A stretch of DNA of 38,565 bases from an uncultured bacterium (GTDB lineage: Bacteria > Bacteroidota > Bacteroidia > Bacteroidales > Bacteroidaceae), in the NCBI GenBank assembly GCA_946188155.1, contig CAMHUC010000031.1:1-38565 (forward strand). The letters run 5' to 3'. The notes under the pieces were generated by a model. That model made no database searches, was not told where the DNA came from, and saw nothing but the letters and a program-made list of their open reading frames with translations. A program made the translations under genes and the position numbers. Below are positions 24,433 to 32,323 of this stretch, in pieces. The first letter of the stretch is position 1. Each line of letters begins with the position of its first letter.

Positions 24433-25030
24433 TATATTCGAAACAGTCGAAGTCTCTGAATCCTAATGCTTTGAGTGACTGAAGACTTTTGGCTCTGTCA
24501 GTCTCGTTGTTGTAGCGGGGGATGTGAGGTAGCCGGATTGTTACAATGCTGGGGCTTACATGCGAGGCCAGCCATTGGAGGTTTTCTGCGACGCGCCGAT
24601 TGTCTATGGAAGTATAACTGCGATAGATGGTGGGATTCATGTCCTTTACATCTATATAATAGTGGTGGACGAAGGGCGCGACGGCCTCTATGTGGTGCCG
24701 CTCTACATTCAGCGAAGTCTCGATGTTGATCCGCCATTCCTCAGGCCGCAGTTTGCAGAAACACACAATCTCCTCGCTTCTCAGCAGTGGTTCGCCACCT
24801 CCGAATACGATGCCGCCACGTGTTGCTCTGTAGTAGAGGTCGTCGGACATGGTCTCGTTGAGGATATCGAGGGCATCCATCCTCTTCCATACGCCGTCAG
24901 CCCGAAGACATTGTTGGTTCAGGCAGTATTTGCAGCGTAGCGGACAACCGTGGAAGGCCACGAGTGTGGTCACGCCTTCTCCGTCGGTAGTAAGTCTGTG
25001 ACGGCAGATGCCTATCAGTGGTGTCTTCAT
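24410..25030 (-). CDS. Radical SAM protein, activating-enzyme type
   Basis: A 206-residue protein from ATG 25030. The cluster motif C29-x3-C33-x2-C36 sits in HGCPLRCKYCLN, and GGIVFGGGEPLL gives the SAM-binding GGE motif. The size and the sequence around VTTLVAFHGCPLRC resemble glycyl-radical activating enzymes and short radical SAM proteins, but no glycyl-radical enzyme is nearby. Its ATGA overlaps the stop of the TonB-like gene, so the two are translationally coupled; the partner carries an unusual four-Cys motif that might be its cluster source or substrate. Activation of an unlinked enzyme is the alternative. Confidence 0.85.
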   Translation of the reverse strand: MKTPLIGICRHRLTTDGEGVTTLVAFHGCPLRCKYCLNQQCLRADGVWKRMDALDILNETMSDDLYYRATRGGIVFGGGEPLLRSEEIVCFCKLRPEEWRINIETSLNVERHHIEAVAPFVHHYYIDVKDMNPTIYRSYTSIDNRRVAENLQWLASHVSPSIVTIRLPHIPRYNNETDRAKSLQSLKALGFRDFDCFEYITPSAAG

Positions 25031-25917
25031 GGCAGGCGGAATGAAATGGGAATGAAGTACTTTACTCTTACTGGCCTTCCATCCTGTTTGCCTGGAATCC
25101 ATTTTGGCATCTGCTCGACAACGCGGATGGCTTCCTTGTCAAGCGACGGGTCAACACCCTTTACAGCCTTTATATTCGTCATGCTCCCGTCCTTCTCCAC
25201 AACCACATGCACAATGACGCGCCCTTGTGCGCATAATTCTTCGGCACCGACGGGATACCGCTTTACGCTGTCGATGAAAGCTAGCATGGCAGAGGGGCCG
25301 CCAGGGAACGACGGCATCTCCTCCACCACATCCCAACAGGTGTCTTCGGCAGGCACTTCTCCTAACGTAGGAGGGGCTGCCTCTGTAATCAAAGGTAATT
25401 TGATTATACGGCTATCCACATCTCCTAACACTTCGAAGTCTCCCTCGCTGTTTTCTTCCTGCTGCTCCTGTGGCAGAGTGGCCTCTCCGGCCTCTTGGGG
25501 CTTGAACTTCGCCGTCCGGGTCTTCGCCGAGTCAGTCCGTTTCTCGACAATCACAGAGTCAACAGGCGATTGATACTCCACATCACCATCTAACTGTATT
25601 GCCGGTTGAACAAAGGCTTTCCCCACTGTCAATGGAATCGGTTCCTGTCCTTCAACTTTCTTGGGTTTCCCGATGCACCCCGTCAATGCAGACAACCCTG
25701 CCGAAATACCCATGATAGCTACAGCTTTTCCTAACTGCTGACGGATGTCCAATTGCCGCTCGATATACCTCACTTCGGCCTCGCAGACAGGACAAGTGCC
25801 CCGGCATTCCCCCTGGTGGTGGCATTCTCGCGGCTCATAATTGATTTCGTTCGCTTCGGCTATCTGTTTACGGATAGTCTTCAACACATTGCAAATAGAT
25901 TTTCCTCTTGTCATCAT
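25027..25917 (-). CDS. TonB-family protein with N-terminal cysteine motif
   Basis: A 296-residue protein. The C-terminal 90 residues are a TonB C-terminal domain: RVIVHVVVEKDGSMTNIKAVKG, VVEQMPKWIPGKQDGRPV and KYFIPISFRLP. One hydrophobic segment lies at about 62-80 (LGKAVAIMGISAGLSALTG). The cytoplasmic N-terminus carries C32-x5-C38-x3-C42-x2-C45 in ECHHQGECRGTCPVCEAEVR, which could bind zinc or an Fe-S cluster; I recall similar N-termini in other Bacteroidetes TonB-like proteins but no assigned role. The middle is a Pro/Glu-rich spanner. Such proteins link membrane energy to outer-membrane transporters. It has its own promoter, and the radical SAM gene overlaps its stop. The Met at 25914 is an alternative start. 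Confidence 0.85.
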   Translation of the reverse strand: MMTRGKSICNVLKTIRKQIAEANEINYEPRECHHQGECRGTCPVCEAEVRYIERQLDIRQQLGKAVAIMGISAGLSALTGCIGKPKKVEGQEPIPLTVGKAFVQPAIQLDGDVEYQSPVDSVIVEKRTDSAKTRTAKFKPQEAGEATLPQEQQEENSEGDFEVLGDVDSRIIKLPLITEAAPPTLGEVPAEDTCWDVVEEMPSFPGGPSAMLAFIDSVKRYPVGAEELCAQGRVIVHVVVEKDGSMTNIKAVKGVDPSLDKEAIRVVEQMPKWIPGKQDGRPVRVKYFIPISFRLP

Positions 25918-25952
25918 CGTAATCCTTTTTATAATTGTTATAAGATCGGGTG

Positions 25953-25984
25953 CAAAGATACAGAATTATTCGCTCCGTGTCAAG
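25953..25984 (-). promoter_or_regulatory. Promoter of TonB-like/radical SAM pair
   Basis: Minus strand: -7 TATCTTTG (25953-25960) with CTTG 20 bases upstream (25981-25984), 35 bases before the ATG. Confidence 0.7.
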
Positions 25985-26087
25985 AGGCCCGAGGCGATTG
26001 ACACGCGGCTGCAGCGGAACACCCTGGGCATCAGATGGATGCAGAATCCCGGACGGCGATTCTGACACAACGGCCTCGCTCGGGAGC

Positions 26088-26460
26088 CGTCGGCTCCGGA
26101 GGCTCCGGCGGTGCTCGACCGACCTCGGTACTCGCCACCGGCGGCTCCTGCGATGCTCGACCGACCTCGGTACTCGCCCCCGGCGGCTCCGGCGATGCTC
26201 GACCGACCTCGGTACTCGCCCCCTGACGCTCCGGCGATGCTCGACCCACCCTGGGTGCTTGACCCCGGAGGCTCCGGGAGTGCTCGACCCACCCTGGGTG
26301 CTTGACCCCGGAGGCTCCGGCGGTGCTCGACCTACCCTGGGTGCCCGACCCCGGACGCTCCGGCGGTGCTCGACCTACCCTGGGTGCCCGACCCCGGACG
26401 CTCCAGCGGTGCTCGACCCACCCTGGGTGCTCGCCCCCGGCGGCTCCGGAAATGGAGTAT
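26088..26460. repeat. Tandem array of 42/43-bp hairpin repeats (array 2)
   Basis: About nine units. GCTCGACC begins at 26113, 26155, 26197, 26239 (42-bp steps) and 26282, 26325, 26368, 26411 (43-bp steps). The constant part GGCTCCGGCGGTG matches array 1. The variable part has two hairpin types here: ACCGACCTCGGT and CACCCTGGGTG. The last unit (GGAGTATCGGGGTCTTTACT) returns to the array 1 type. This array fills most of the 635-base gap before the MATE gene; no gene is seen in it. Confidence 0.9.
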
Positions 26461-26491
26461 CGGGGTCTTTACTCGAAATAAGCGGCGAAGA

Positions 26492-26523
26492 TTTGGCAGT
26501 CTCGGAAATAGTTAGTAACTTTG
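26492..26523 (+). promoter_or_regulatory. Promoter of MATE gene
   Basis: -33 TTTG (26492-26495), 20-base spacing, -7 TAACTTTG (26516-26523), 29 bases before the ATG. Shares GATTTGGCAGTCTCGGAA (26490-26507) with the promoter at 23477. Confidence 0.85.
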
Positions 26524-26552
26524 CAGCCGCTAATAATATAAATAAGGTGTAA

Positions 26553-27926
26553 ATGGACAATAAGCAAGCGGCGCTCGAACTGGGCCAGAAGCCCGTGGGA
26601 CAACTGCTCTGGCAGTATGCCCTGCCGGCGATGGTGGCCATGACGGCGTCGAGCCTCTACAATATCATCGACCGCGCCTTCATCGGCCAGTTGGTGGGCC
26701 CCGAGGCCATCGCGGGCCTGGGCATCACCTTCCCGCTGATGAACCTCTCGGGGGCCTTCGGGGCGGGCGTCGGCGTGGGAGCCTCCACCTGCATCTCGGT
26801 GAAACTGGGCCAGAAGGACTACGAGACGGCGGAGCACACGCTGGGCAACACGGTGACGCTCAACCTGATTATCGGCGCGGCCTTCATGGTGGTCTGCCTC
26901 CTGCTGCTCGACCCCATCCTGCGATTCTTCGGCGCATCCGACGCCACGCTGCCCTACGCCCGGGAGTTCATGCAGGTGATACTGGCGGGCAACGTGGTCA
27001 CCCACATGTACTTCGGCATGAACGCCGTGCTGCGCGCCGCGGGCAAGCCCCGCCAGGCGATGTACTCGGTGCTCTTCACCGTGGGGATGAACATCCTGCT
27101 GATACTCGTCTTCGTGTGGTGGATGAGGCTCGGCATACGGGGGGCGGCGCTGGCCACGGTCTGCGCCCAGTCGATGGCCCTCTGCTGGCAGTTCTGGCTA
27201 TTCTCCAATCCCAAGGAACTGCTCCACCTGCGTCGCGGTATCTACCGGCTGAAGGCCTCGCTGGTGAGGAACATCCTCGCCATCGGCATCTCGCCCTTCC
27301 TGATGAACGCCACGAGTTGCGTCATCGTCATCTTCATGAACAACCAGTTCGTGCGCTACGGCGGCGACATGGGCGTGGGGGCCTACTCGATAGCCAACTC
27401 GGTGGTGATGGTGTTCTTCATGTTCGTCATCGGCGTCACCCAGGGCATGCAGCCCATCGTGGGCTACAACTACGGTGCCGAGAAGTACGACCGCATGCTG
27501 CGCTGCCTGTGGCTGGCCATCGCCGCCGCCACGGCCATCCTGCTCGTGGGCTGGGGCCTGTCGATGGCCTTCCCCCGCCAGATAGCCCGCATCTTTACCA
27601 CCGACGCCACGCTGCTCGAGATGTCGGCCCGTGGCCTGCGGTGGGACATGCTGGTGTTCTTCATCGTGGGCTCGCAGGCCGTCACCACCAATTTCTTCCA
27701 GTGCATCGGCAAGGTCCGCATCAGCATCTTCCTCTCACTCTCGCGCCAGTTGATACTGCTGCTGCCGATGGCCTACGTGCTGCCGCTCGCCTGGGGCCTC
27801 GACGGCCTGTGGGCCTCGATGCCGGCCAGCGACTTCGGCTCGTGGGCGATGACCATCCCGCTGCTGCTGTGGTATGTGAAGAAATTCAAGGCCCACCCAG
27901 GCCCTCCCCAAGGGAAAGAAGTTTAA
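26553..27926 (+). CDS. MATE-family multidrug/cation efflux transporter
   Basis: A 457-residue inner-membrane protein with about twelve hydrophobic segments in two homologous halves. The first half contains YALPAMVAMTASSLYNIIDRAFIG and GLGITFPLMNLSGAFGAGVGVGAS; the second half contains GISPFLMNATSCVIVIFMNN, GAYSIANSVVMVFFMFVIGVTQG and MQPIVGYNYGA. These are typical of the MATE family, which exports drugs or metabolites by Na+ or H+ antiport. The substrate cannot be told. The C-terminal residues (KAHPGPPQGKEV) are encoded by a copy of the CCCTCCCCAAGGGA repeat, which also supplies the stop region. The start ATG is 29 bases after the promoter -7 box. Confidence 0.93.
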   Translation: MDNKQAALELGQKPVGQLLWQYALPAMVAMTASSLYNIIDRAFIGQLVGPEAIAGLGITFPLMNLSGAFGAGVGVGASTCISVKLGQKDYETAEHTLGNTVTLNLIIGAAFMVVCLLLLDPILRFFGASDATLPYAREFMQVILAGNVVTHMYFGMNAVLRAAGKPRQAMYSVLFTVGMNILLILVFVWWMRLGIRGAALATVCAQSMALCWQFWLFSNPKELLHLRRGIYRLKASLVRNILAIGISPFLMNATSCVIVIFMNNQFVRYGGDMGVGAYSIANSVVMVFFMFVIGVTQGMQPIVGYNYGAEKYDRMLRCLWLAIAAATAILLVGWGLSMAFPRQIARIFTTDATLLEMSARGLRWDMLVFFIVGSQAVTTNFFQCIGKVRISIFLSLSRQLILLLPMAYVLPLAWGLDGLWASMPASDFGSWAMTIPLLLWYVKKFKAHPGPPQGKEV

Positions 27927-28070
27927 GGCCCACCCAAGCCCTCCCCAAGGGAGGGATGTCTGGAATGATTAATACGATAAAATGCGATGTAATGGAATCG
28001 AATAACAATAGTATAAACAACGGAAACAGTGTAACCAAACATCCCTCCCTTGGGGAGGGCTTGGGTGGGC
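27893..28070. repeat. Inverted-repeat leader around kinase-like gene start
   Basis: A perfect 32-base inverted repeat, 27928-27959 with 28039-28070, spans a 79-base spacer that contains the candidate start codons at 27965 and 27992. A further partial copy lies at 27893-27913 in the MATE 3' end. The right arm is translated as HPSLGEGLGG. Bases 28031-28065 are identical to 31877-31911. Confidence 0.95.
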
Positions 28071-28678
28071 TGATCATCAACATAGGGCGCCAACTGGGCT
28101 CGGGCGGCCACGACATCGGACGGATGCTGGCCCTCGACTTCGGCGCCAAGTACTACGACCGCGAACTGCTCAACCTGGCGGCCAAGGAGAGCGGATTCTC
28201 CGAGAAACTCTTCGAGGCCCACGACGAGAAGAAGGGATTCCTGCGCGGCCTGTTCAACATCCAGGCGGCCCACGTCACCGAGGGCAGCCTCTACCGCTCG
28301 GGCTTCACCCAGGAGAGCCTCTTCCAGTTTCAGAGCGAGGCCATCCGCAAGGCGGCACAGCAGGGCTCGTGCGTGTTCGTGGGCCGCTGCGCCGACTACG
28401 TGCTGAGGGATTTCCCTAACGCGGTCAGCGTGTTCATCACCGCCTCGATGGCATTCCGTATCAGTCAGGTAATGAATAAGCAACATCTTGACCATGACCA
28501 AGCACGCAAGTTCATCGAGCAGAAGGAGTCGAGCCGCGCCGCCTACTATAATTACTATACGGGCAAGAAGTGGGGAGCCGCCGAGAGCTACGACCTCTGC
28601 ATCGACTCCTCCATCCTCGGCATCCAGCAGACCGAGCAGTTGATTGCCGAGTTCATCAGAAAGCGATTCAAGATATGA
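27992..28678 (+). CDS. Cytidylate kinase-like family protein
   Basis: A 228-residue protein if started at ATG 27992. The family core begins only at about residue 27 with IINIGRQLGSGGHDIGRMLA (P-loop-like), followed by YYDRELLNLAAKESG and CVFVGRCADYVLRD, as in the cytidylate kinase-like family; the nucleotide substrate is not established. The first 27 residues, MESNNNSINNGNSVTKHPSL and the rest of the leader, are encoded by a repeat leader also found at the fdtA-like gene, and homologues usually start at the core. ATGs at 27956 and 27965 are in frame too. The codon at the expected core start is CTG. The stop overlaps the phosphoesterase start (ATGA). Confidence 0.85.
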   Translation: MESNNNSINNGNSVTKHPSLGEGLGGLIINIGRQLGSGGHDIGRMLALDFGAKYYDRELLNLAAKESGFSEKLFEAHDEKKGFLRGLFNIQAAHVTEGSLYRSGFTQESLFQFQSEAIRKAAQQGSCVFVGRCADYVLRDFPNAVSVFITASMAFRISQVMNKQHLDHDQARKFIEQKESSRAAYYNYYTGKKWGAAESYDLCIDSSILGIQQTEQLIAEFIRKRFKI

Positions 28679-29172
28679 AGAAGATAGGAATACTGAGCGA
28701 CACCCACGGCTACTGGGACCCGAAGTACCTGCACTACTTCGAGCCCTGCGACGAGATATGGCACGCCGGCGACATCGGCACCGTCGAGGTGGCCGAGCGG
28801 CTGGCCGAATTTAGGCCGTTCCGTGCCGTCTGCGGCAACTGCGACGGCGGCGACCTGCGGCTGATGTATCGGGAGCTGAACCGATTCAAGTGCGAGGATG
28901 TCGACGTGCTCATTAAGCATATCGGCGGCTATCCCGGCAACTACGACTACAGCGTCCGCTCGACCCTCTTCGCCAATCCGCCGCAACTCTTCATCGCCGG
29001 GCACTCGCATATCCTCAAGGTGAAATACGACAAGACCCTCGGACTGCTCCACATCAATCCCGGAGCAGCCGGTCAGCAGGGATGGCACAAGGAGCGCACC
29101 CTCGTCCGCCTCACCATCGACGGCAAGGAGTTCAAGGATTTGGAAGTTATAACATTAAGCGATAAAAAATGA
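28675..29172 (+). CDS. YfcE-type metallophosphoesterase
   Basis: A 165-residue calcineurin-like phosphoesterase of the YfcE/MJ0936 type. The metal-binding motifs are present in order: GILSDTHGYWD (D-x-H), WHAGDIG (GD), VCGNCDG (GN[CH]D) and IAGHSH (GHSH). Small enzymes of this kind hydrolyse phosphodiesters; the natural substrate is unknown. It overlaps the kinase-like gene by ATGA and is itself overlapped by the small membrane gene, again by ATGA, so the three form a tightly coupled string. Confidence 0.93.
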   Translation: MKKIGILSDTHGYWDPKYLHYFEPCDEIWHAGDIGTVEVAERLAEFRPFRAVCGNCDGGDLRLMYRELNRFKCEDVDVLIKHIGGYPGNYDYSVRSTLFANPPQLFIAGHSHILKVKYDKTLGLLHINPGAAGQQGWHKERTLVRLTIDGKEFKDLEVITLSDKK

Positions 29173-29363
29173 CTAAAGAGCAATTCATCAAGGATTTAAA
29201 AGTATTCCTGTTTATGGCTGTCTTTGCATTGGTCTTCAATGCATTGGTTAAGGGTATGTGGTTGGATTATGACATGAATTGGGTTGAAGAAGCGATTCAT
29301 TGGTCATTATTCTCAGTTGTAATGACATTCATTATAAATCATACTCGTTTGTTAGGCAAATAA
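29169..29363 (+). CDS. Small AT-rich two-helix membrane protein
   Basis: A 64-residue protein with two likely membrane helices (VFLFMAVFALVFNALVKGM and WSLFSVVMTFIINHTRLL). It is unrecognised. The coding sequence is strikingly AT-rich and uses codons (TTA, ATT, AAA) rare in the flanking GC-rich genes, so it may be a recent arrival. The ATGA overlap with the phosphoesterase stop supports real translation. It lies 12 bases before rmlB. Confidence 0.75.
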   Translation: MTKEQFIKDLKVFLFMAVFALVFNALVKGMWLDYDMNWVEEAIHWSLFSVVMTFIINHTRLLGK

Positions 29364-29375
29364 ATTTATTGATAT

Positions 29376-30512
29376 ATGAAACGAACAATCGTCATTACAG
29401 GCGGCGCAGGCTTTATCGGGAGCCACGTGGTGCGCCTTTTCGTGAACAAGTATCCCGACTACCACATCATCAACCTCGACAAACTGACCTACGCCGGCAA
29501 TCTGGCCAACCTGAAGGACATCGAGCAGAAACCCAACTACGAGTTCGTGAAGATGGACATCTGCGACTTCGACGCCTTCTACCGCCTGATGCAGGAGAAG
29601 AAGGTGGACGGCATCATCCATCTCGCCGCCGAGAGCCACGTCGACAGGAGCATCAAGGACCCCTTCACCTTCGCCCGTACCAACGTGATGGGCACCCTCT
29701 CGCTGCTCCAGGCCGCGAAACTCTACTGGGAGTCGTTGCCCGAGAAGTATGAGGGCAAGCGCTTCTACCACATCTCCACCGACGAGGTGTACGGAGCCCT
29801 CGAACTGACCCATCCCGACGGCATCGAGCCGCCCTTCACCACCACGGCATCCAGCGCCGAGCACCATCTGGCCTACGGTGACAAGTTCTTCCTGGAGACT
29901 ACGAAGTATCAGCCTCACTCGCCCTACTCAGCCTCGAAGGCATCGAGCGACCACTTCGTACGCGCCTTCCACGATACTTACGGCATGCCCGTCGTCGTGA
30001 CCAACTGCTCCAACAACTACGGCCCCTATCAGTTCCCCGAGAAACTGATTCCCCTCTTCATCAACAACATCCGCCACCGCAAGCCGCTGCCCGTCTACGG
30101 CAAGGGCGAGAACGTGCGCGACTGGCTCTACGTCGAGGACCACGCCCGTGCCATCGACCTCATCTTCCACCAGGGCAAGACGGCCGACACCTACAACATC
30201 GGAGGCTTCAACGAGTGGAAGAACATCGACATCATCCGCGTGCTCATCAACACCGTCGACCGTCTCCTCGGCCGCAAGGAGGGCGAGGACATCGACCTCA
30301 TCACCTACGTCACCGACCGTGCCGGCCACGACCTCCGCTACGCCATCGACTCGTCGAAACTGCAGCGCGAACTCGGCTGGGAGCCCTCGCTCCAGTTCGA
30401 GGAGGGCATCGAGAAGACCGTCCGCTGGTATCTCGACAACCAGGAGTGGCTCGACAACGTCACCTCCGGCGACTACCAGAAGTATTACGACAATATGTAT
30501 CACAACCGTTAA
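29376..30512 (+). CDS. rmlB: dTDP-glucose 4,6-dehydratase
   Basis: Converts dTDP-glucose to dTDP-4-keto-6-deoxyglucose, the common precursor for rhamnose and 3-amino-dideoxy sugars. The 378-residue SDR enzyme has the NAD-binding GGAGFIGSHVVRLF near the N-terminus, HLAAESHVDRSI, HISTDEVYG (Thr-Asp-Glu of the active site), YSASKASSDHFVRAF with the Tyr-x3-Lys pair, and NCSNNYGPYQFPEKLIP. It is probably the first enzyme of the local sugar set; the next steps (isomerase, aminotransferase) lie beyond purT. No rmlA, rmlC or rmlD is in the window. Confidence 0.96.
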   Translation: MKRTIVITGGAGFIGSHVVRLFVNKYPDYHIINLDKLTYAGNLANLKDIEQKPNYEFVKMDICDFDAFYRLMQEKKVDGIIHLAAESHVDRSIKDPFTFARTNVMGTLSLLQAAKLYWESLPEKYEGKRFYHISTDEVYGALELTHPDGIEPPFTTTASSAEHHLAYGDKFFLETTKYQPHSPYSASKASSDHFVRAFHDTYGMPVVVTNCSNNYGPYQFPEKLIPLFINNIRHRKPLPVYGKGENVRDWLYVEDHARAIDLIFHQGKTADTYNIGGFNEWKNIDIIRVLINTVDRLLGRKEGEDIDLITYVTDRAGHDLRYAIDSSKLQRELGWEPSLQFEEGIEKTVRWYLDNQEWLDNVTSGDYQKYYDNMYHNR

Positions 30513-30522
30513 CGTTCAGTAA

Positions 30523-30548
30523 ACTGCGGTAATTCCGCAGTCCCCCGC
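30523..30548. repeat. Hairpin before purT, copied at 34713
   Basis: CTGCGG and CCGCAG form a short stem two bases before the ATG of purT. The 26 bases match 34713-34738 at 25 positions. Confidence 0.85.
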
Positions 30549-30550
30549 CC

Positions 30551-31753
30551 ATGAAGAAAATATTGCTATTAGGCTCAGGAGAACTGGGCAAGGAGTTCGT
30601 CATCGCCGCCATGCGTGCCGGCCAGTATGTAATCGCCTGTGATCGCTACGACAATGCCCCTGCCATGCAGGTGGCCGACGAGCGCGAGGTATTCTCTATG
30701 CTCGACGGCGATGCTCTCGAGGCCGTGGTCAACAAGCACAAGCCCGACATCATCGTGCCCGAGATCGAGGCCATTCGCACCGAGCGCCTCTTTAAGTTCG
30801 AGGAGCAGGGCATCCTGGTGGTGCCCTCAGCCCGGGCCGTCAACTACACCATGAACCGCCGTGCCATCCGAGACCTGGCCGCCAAGGAACTGGGCCTGCG
30901 CACGGCGAAGTATTTCTACGCCAAGACCTTCGACGAGTTCAAGCGGGCCGCCGACGAGATCGGCTTCCCCTGTGTCGTCAAGCCCCTGATGTCGTCCTCC
31001 GGCCACGGCCAGAGTTATGTCCACAACGACGACGAACTGGAGACGGCCTTCCGCGAGGCCATGGAGGGCTCGCGCGGCGACGTGAAGGAGGTCATCATCG
31101 AGGAGTTCATCGACTTCCAGTCGGAGTTCACCCTCCTCACCGTCACCCAGCAGCACGGCTGGCCCACGCTCTTCTGTCCGCCCATCGGCCATGTGCAGAA
31201 GTCGGGCGACTACCGTGAGTCGTGGCAGCCCTACAAGATCTCCGACGAGGCCCTCAAGCAGGCACAGATGATGGCCGACAAGGTGACGCGGGCCCTCACG
31301 GGTGCCGGCATCTGGGGCGTGGAGTTCTTCCTCACCAAGCAGGGCGAGGTCATCTTCTCCGAACTCTCACCGCGTCCCCATGATACTGGCATGGTGACCC
31401 TCGGCCACACCACCAACCTCTCTGAGTTCGAACTCCATCTGCGTGCCGTCCTCGGACTGCCCATCGCGGGCATCCATCTGGAGCATGCCGGAGCATCGGC
31501 CGTCATCCTCTCTCCCGTCGAGGCCGCTACACCGGTAGACCGCTCGCTGCTGCCCTACAACCTCGAGGAGGCCTTGAAGGAAGACCGCACCCGCATCCGC
31601 ATCTTCGGCAAGCCCGAGGCTCACAAGGGCCGTCGCATGGGCGTCGTGCTCTGCTACGGCGAAGTGGGCGACGACGTGGATGCCCTCCGCGACAAGGCCA
31701 AGCGGCTGGCAAAGACCGTCTTAGGAACCGACCCCTATGACAAACTGAGGTAA
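30551..31753 (+). CDS. purT: Formate-dependent phosphoribosylglycinamide formyltransferase
   Basis: An ATP-grasp enzyme that formylates GAR with formate and ATP in purine synthesis, independent of folate. The 400 residues contain [84 protein letters not shown] and [10 protein letters not shown], all PurT hallmarks. Placement between rmlB and the sugar aminotransferase set is unusual for purine genes and could be chance. It starts two bases after a repeated hairpin that leaves no Shine-Dalgarno-like sequence. Confidence 0.96.
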   Translation: MKKILLLGSGELGKEFVIAAMRAGQYVIACDRYDNAPAMQVADEREVFSMLDGDALEAVVNKHKPDIIVPEIEAIRTERLFKFEEQGILVVPSARAVNYTMNRRAIRDLAAKELGLRTAKYFYAKTFDEFKRAADEIGFPCVVKPLMSSSGHGQSYVHNDDELETAFREAMEGSRGDVKEVIIEEFIDFQSEFTLLTVTQQHGWPTLFCPPIGHVQKSGDYRESWQPYKISDEALKQAQMMADKVTRALTGAGIWGVEFFLTKQGEVIFSELSPRPHDTGMVTLGHTTNLSEFELHLRAVLGLPIAGIHLEHAGASAVILSPVEAATPVDRSLLPYNLEEALKEDRTRIRIFGKPEAHKGRRMGVVLCYGEVGDDVDALRDKAKRLAKTVLGTDPYDKLR

Positions 31754-31763
31754 AGGCCCATAG

Positions 31764-31911
31764 GGCACTCCCAAGCCCCATTCCCGAGCAAAGCTCGCCT
31801 ACCCGTAGCCTTTCCCAAGGAAGGTATGTGATATAGATAATAAATTCAAGATATGGACAATAACTCAATAAATAATGTAACCAAACATCCCTCCCTTGGG
31901 GAGGGCTTGGG
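31764..31911. repeat. Leader repeat around the fdtA-like start
   Basis: The right arm (31877-31911) is identical over 35 bases to 28031-28065. A diverged inverted left arm lies upstream in pieces (CTCCCAAGCCCC at about 31768-31779 and TTTCCCAAGGAAGGTATGT ending near 31828), interrupted by CGAGCAAAGCTCG (31785-31797), which also occurs in mtnN. The ATG at 31853 lies between the arms. Confidence 0.85.
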
Positions 31912-32323
31912 AGGGCTTTTAATTGACCTGCCGAAGATTACCGACCCCCGGGGCAACCTGACCTTCGCAGAGGCCCAGCAGATGGTGCCCTTCGACATCC
32001 GTCGGGCCTATTGGGTCTACGACGTGCCGGGAGGGGAGAGTAGGGGAGGCCATGCCCACAAGCGGCTACGGCAGTTCGTCATAGCCCTGAGCGGCTCCTT
32101 CCACGTCACCCTCGACAATGGCCGTGAGCGCAAGACGGTCCTGCTGAACCATCCCTGGCAGGGCCTGCTCATCGACGTCAACACCTGGCGCACGCTCGAC
32201 GACTTCTCCTCGGGAGCCGTCTGCCTCGTGCTGGCCTCCGAGCATTACGACGAGAGTGACTATATCTATGATTACGATGAGTTCCTCGCCTACGTCGGTC
32301 GAAACGGCGTCTTGACGAAATGA
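31853..32323 (+). CDS. dTDP-4-keto-6-deoxyglucose 3,4-ketoisomerase (FdtA/QdtA-like)
   Basis: A small cupin enzyme of the FdtA/QdtA/WxcM type, expected to isomerise the RmlB product to a 3-keto-6-deoxyhexose. Visible: ITDPRGNLTFAEAQQMVPF, RRAYWVYDVPGG, GGHAHKRLRQFVIALSGSF (active-site His pair) and VNTWRTLDDFSSGAVCLV. The core begins at about residue 21; the preceding MDNNSINNVTKHPSLGEGLG comes from the repeat leader shared with the kinase-like gene. At the other end, the last residues (GVLTK) and the stop come from the 16-bp repeat array. Whether the sugar is Fuc3N or Qui3N type cannot be told. The aminotransferase follows one gene later. Confidence 0.88.
   Translation: MDNNSINNVTKHPSLGEGLGGLLIDLPKITDPRGNLTFAEAQQMVPFDIRRAYWVYDVPGGESRGGHAHKRLRQFVIALSGSFHVTLDNGRERKTVLLNHPWQGLLIDVNTWRTLDDFSSGAVCLVLASEHYDESDYIYDYDEFLAYVGRNGVLTK

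Noticed and set aside
26088..26460. CRISPR array or coding repeat protein
   Set aside because: Same family as the first array. The long open frames follow from the 42-bp period and high GC, there is no proper start, and the period shifts to 43, which breaks the frame.
27116..27991. Long N-terminal extension of the cytidylate kinase-like protein into the MATE gene
   Set aside because: The extension overlaps most of the MATE coding region in another frame and has no family similarity. The start was placed in the leader.
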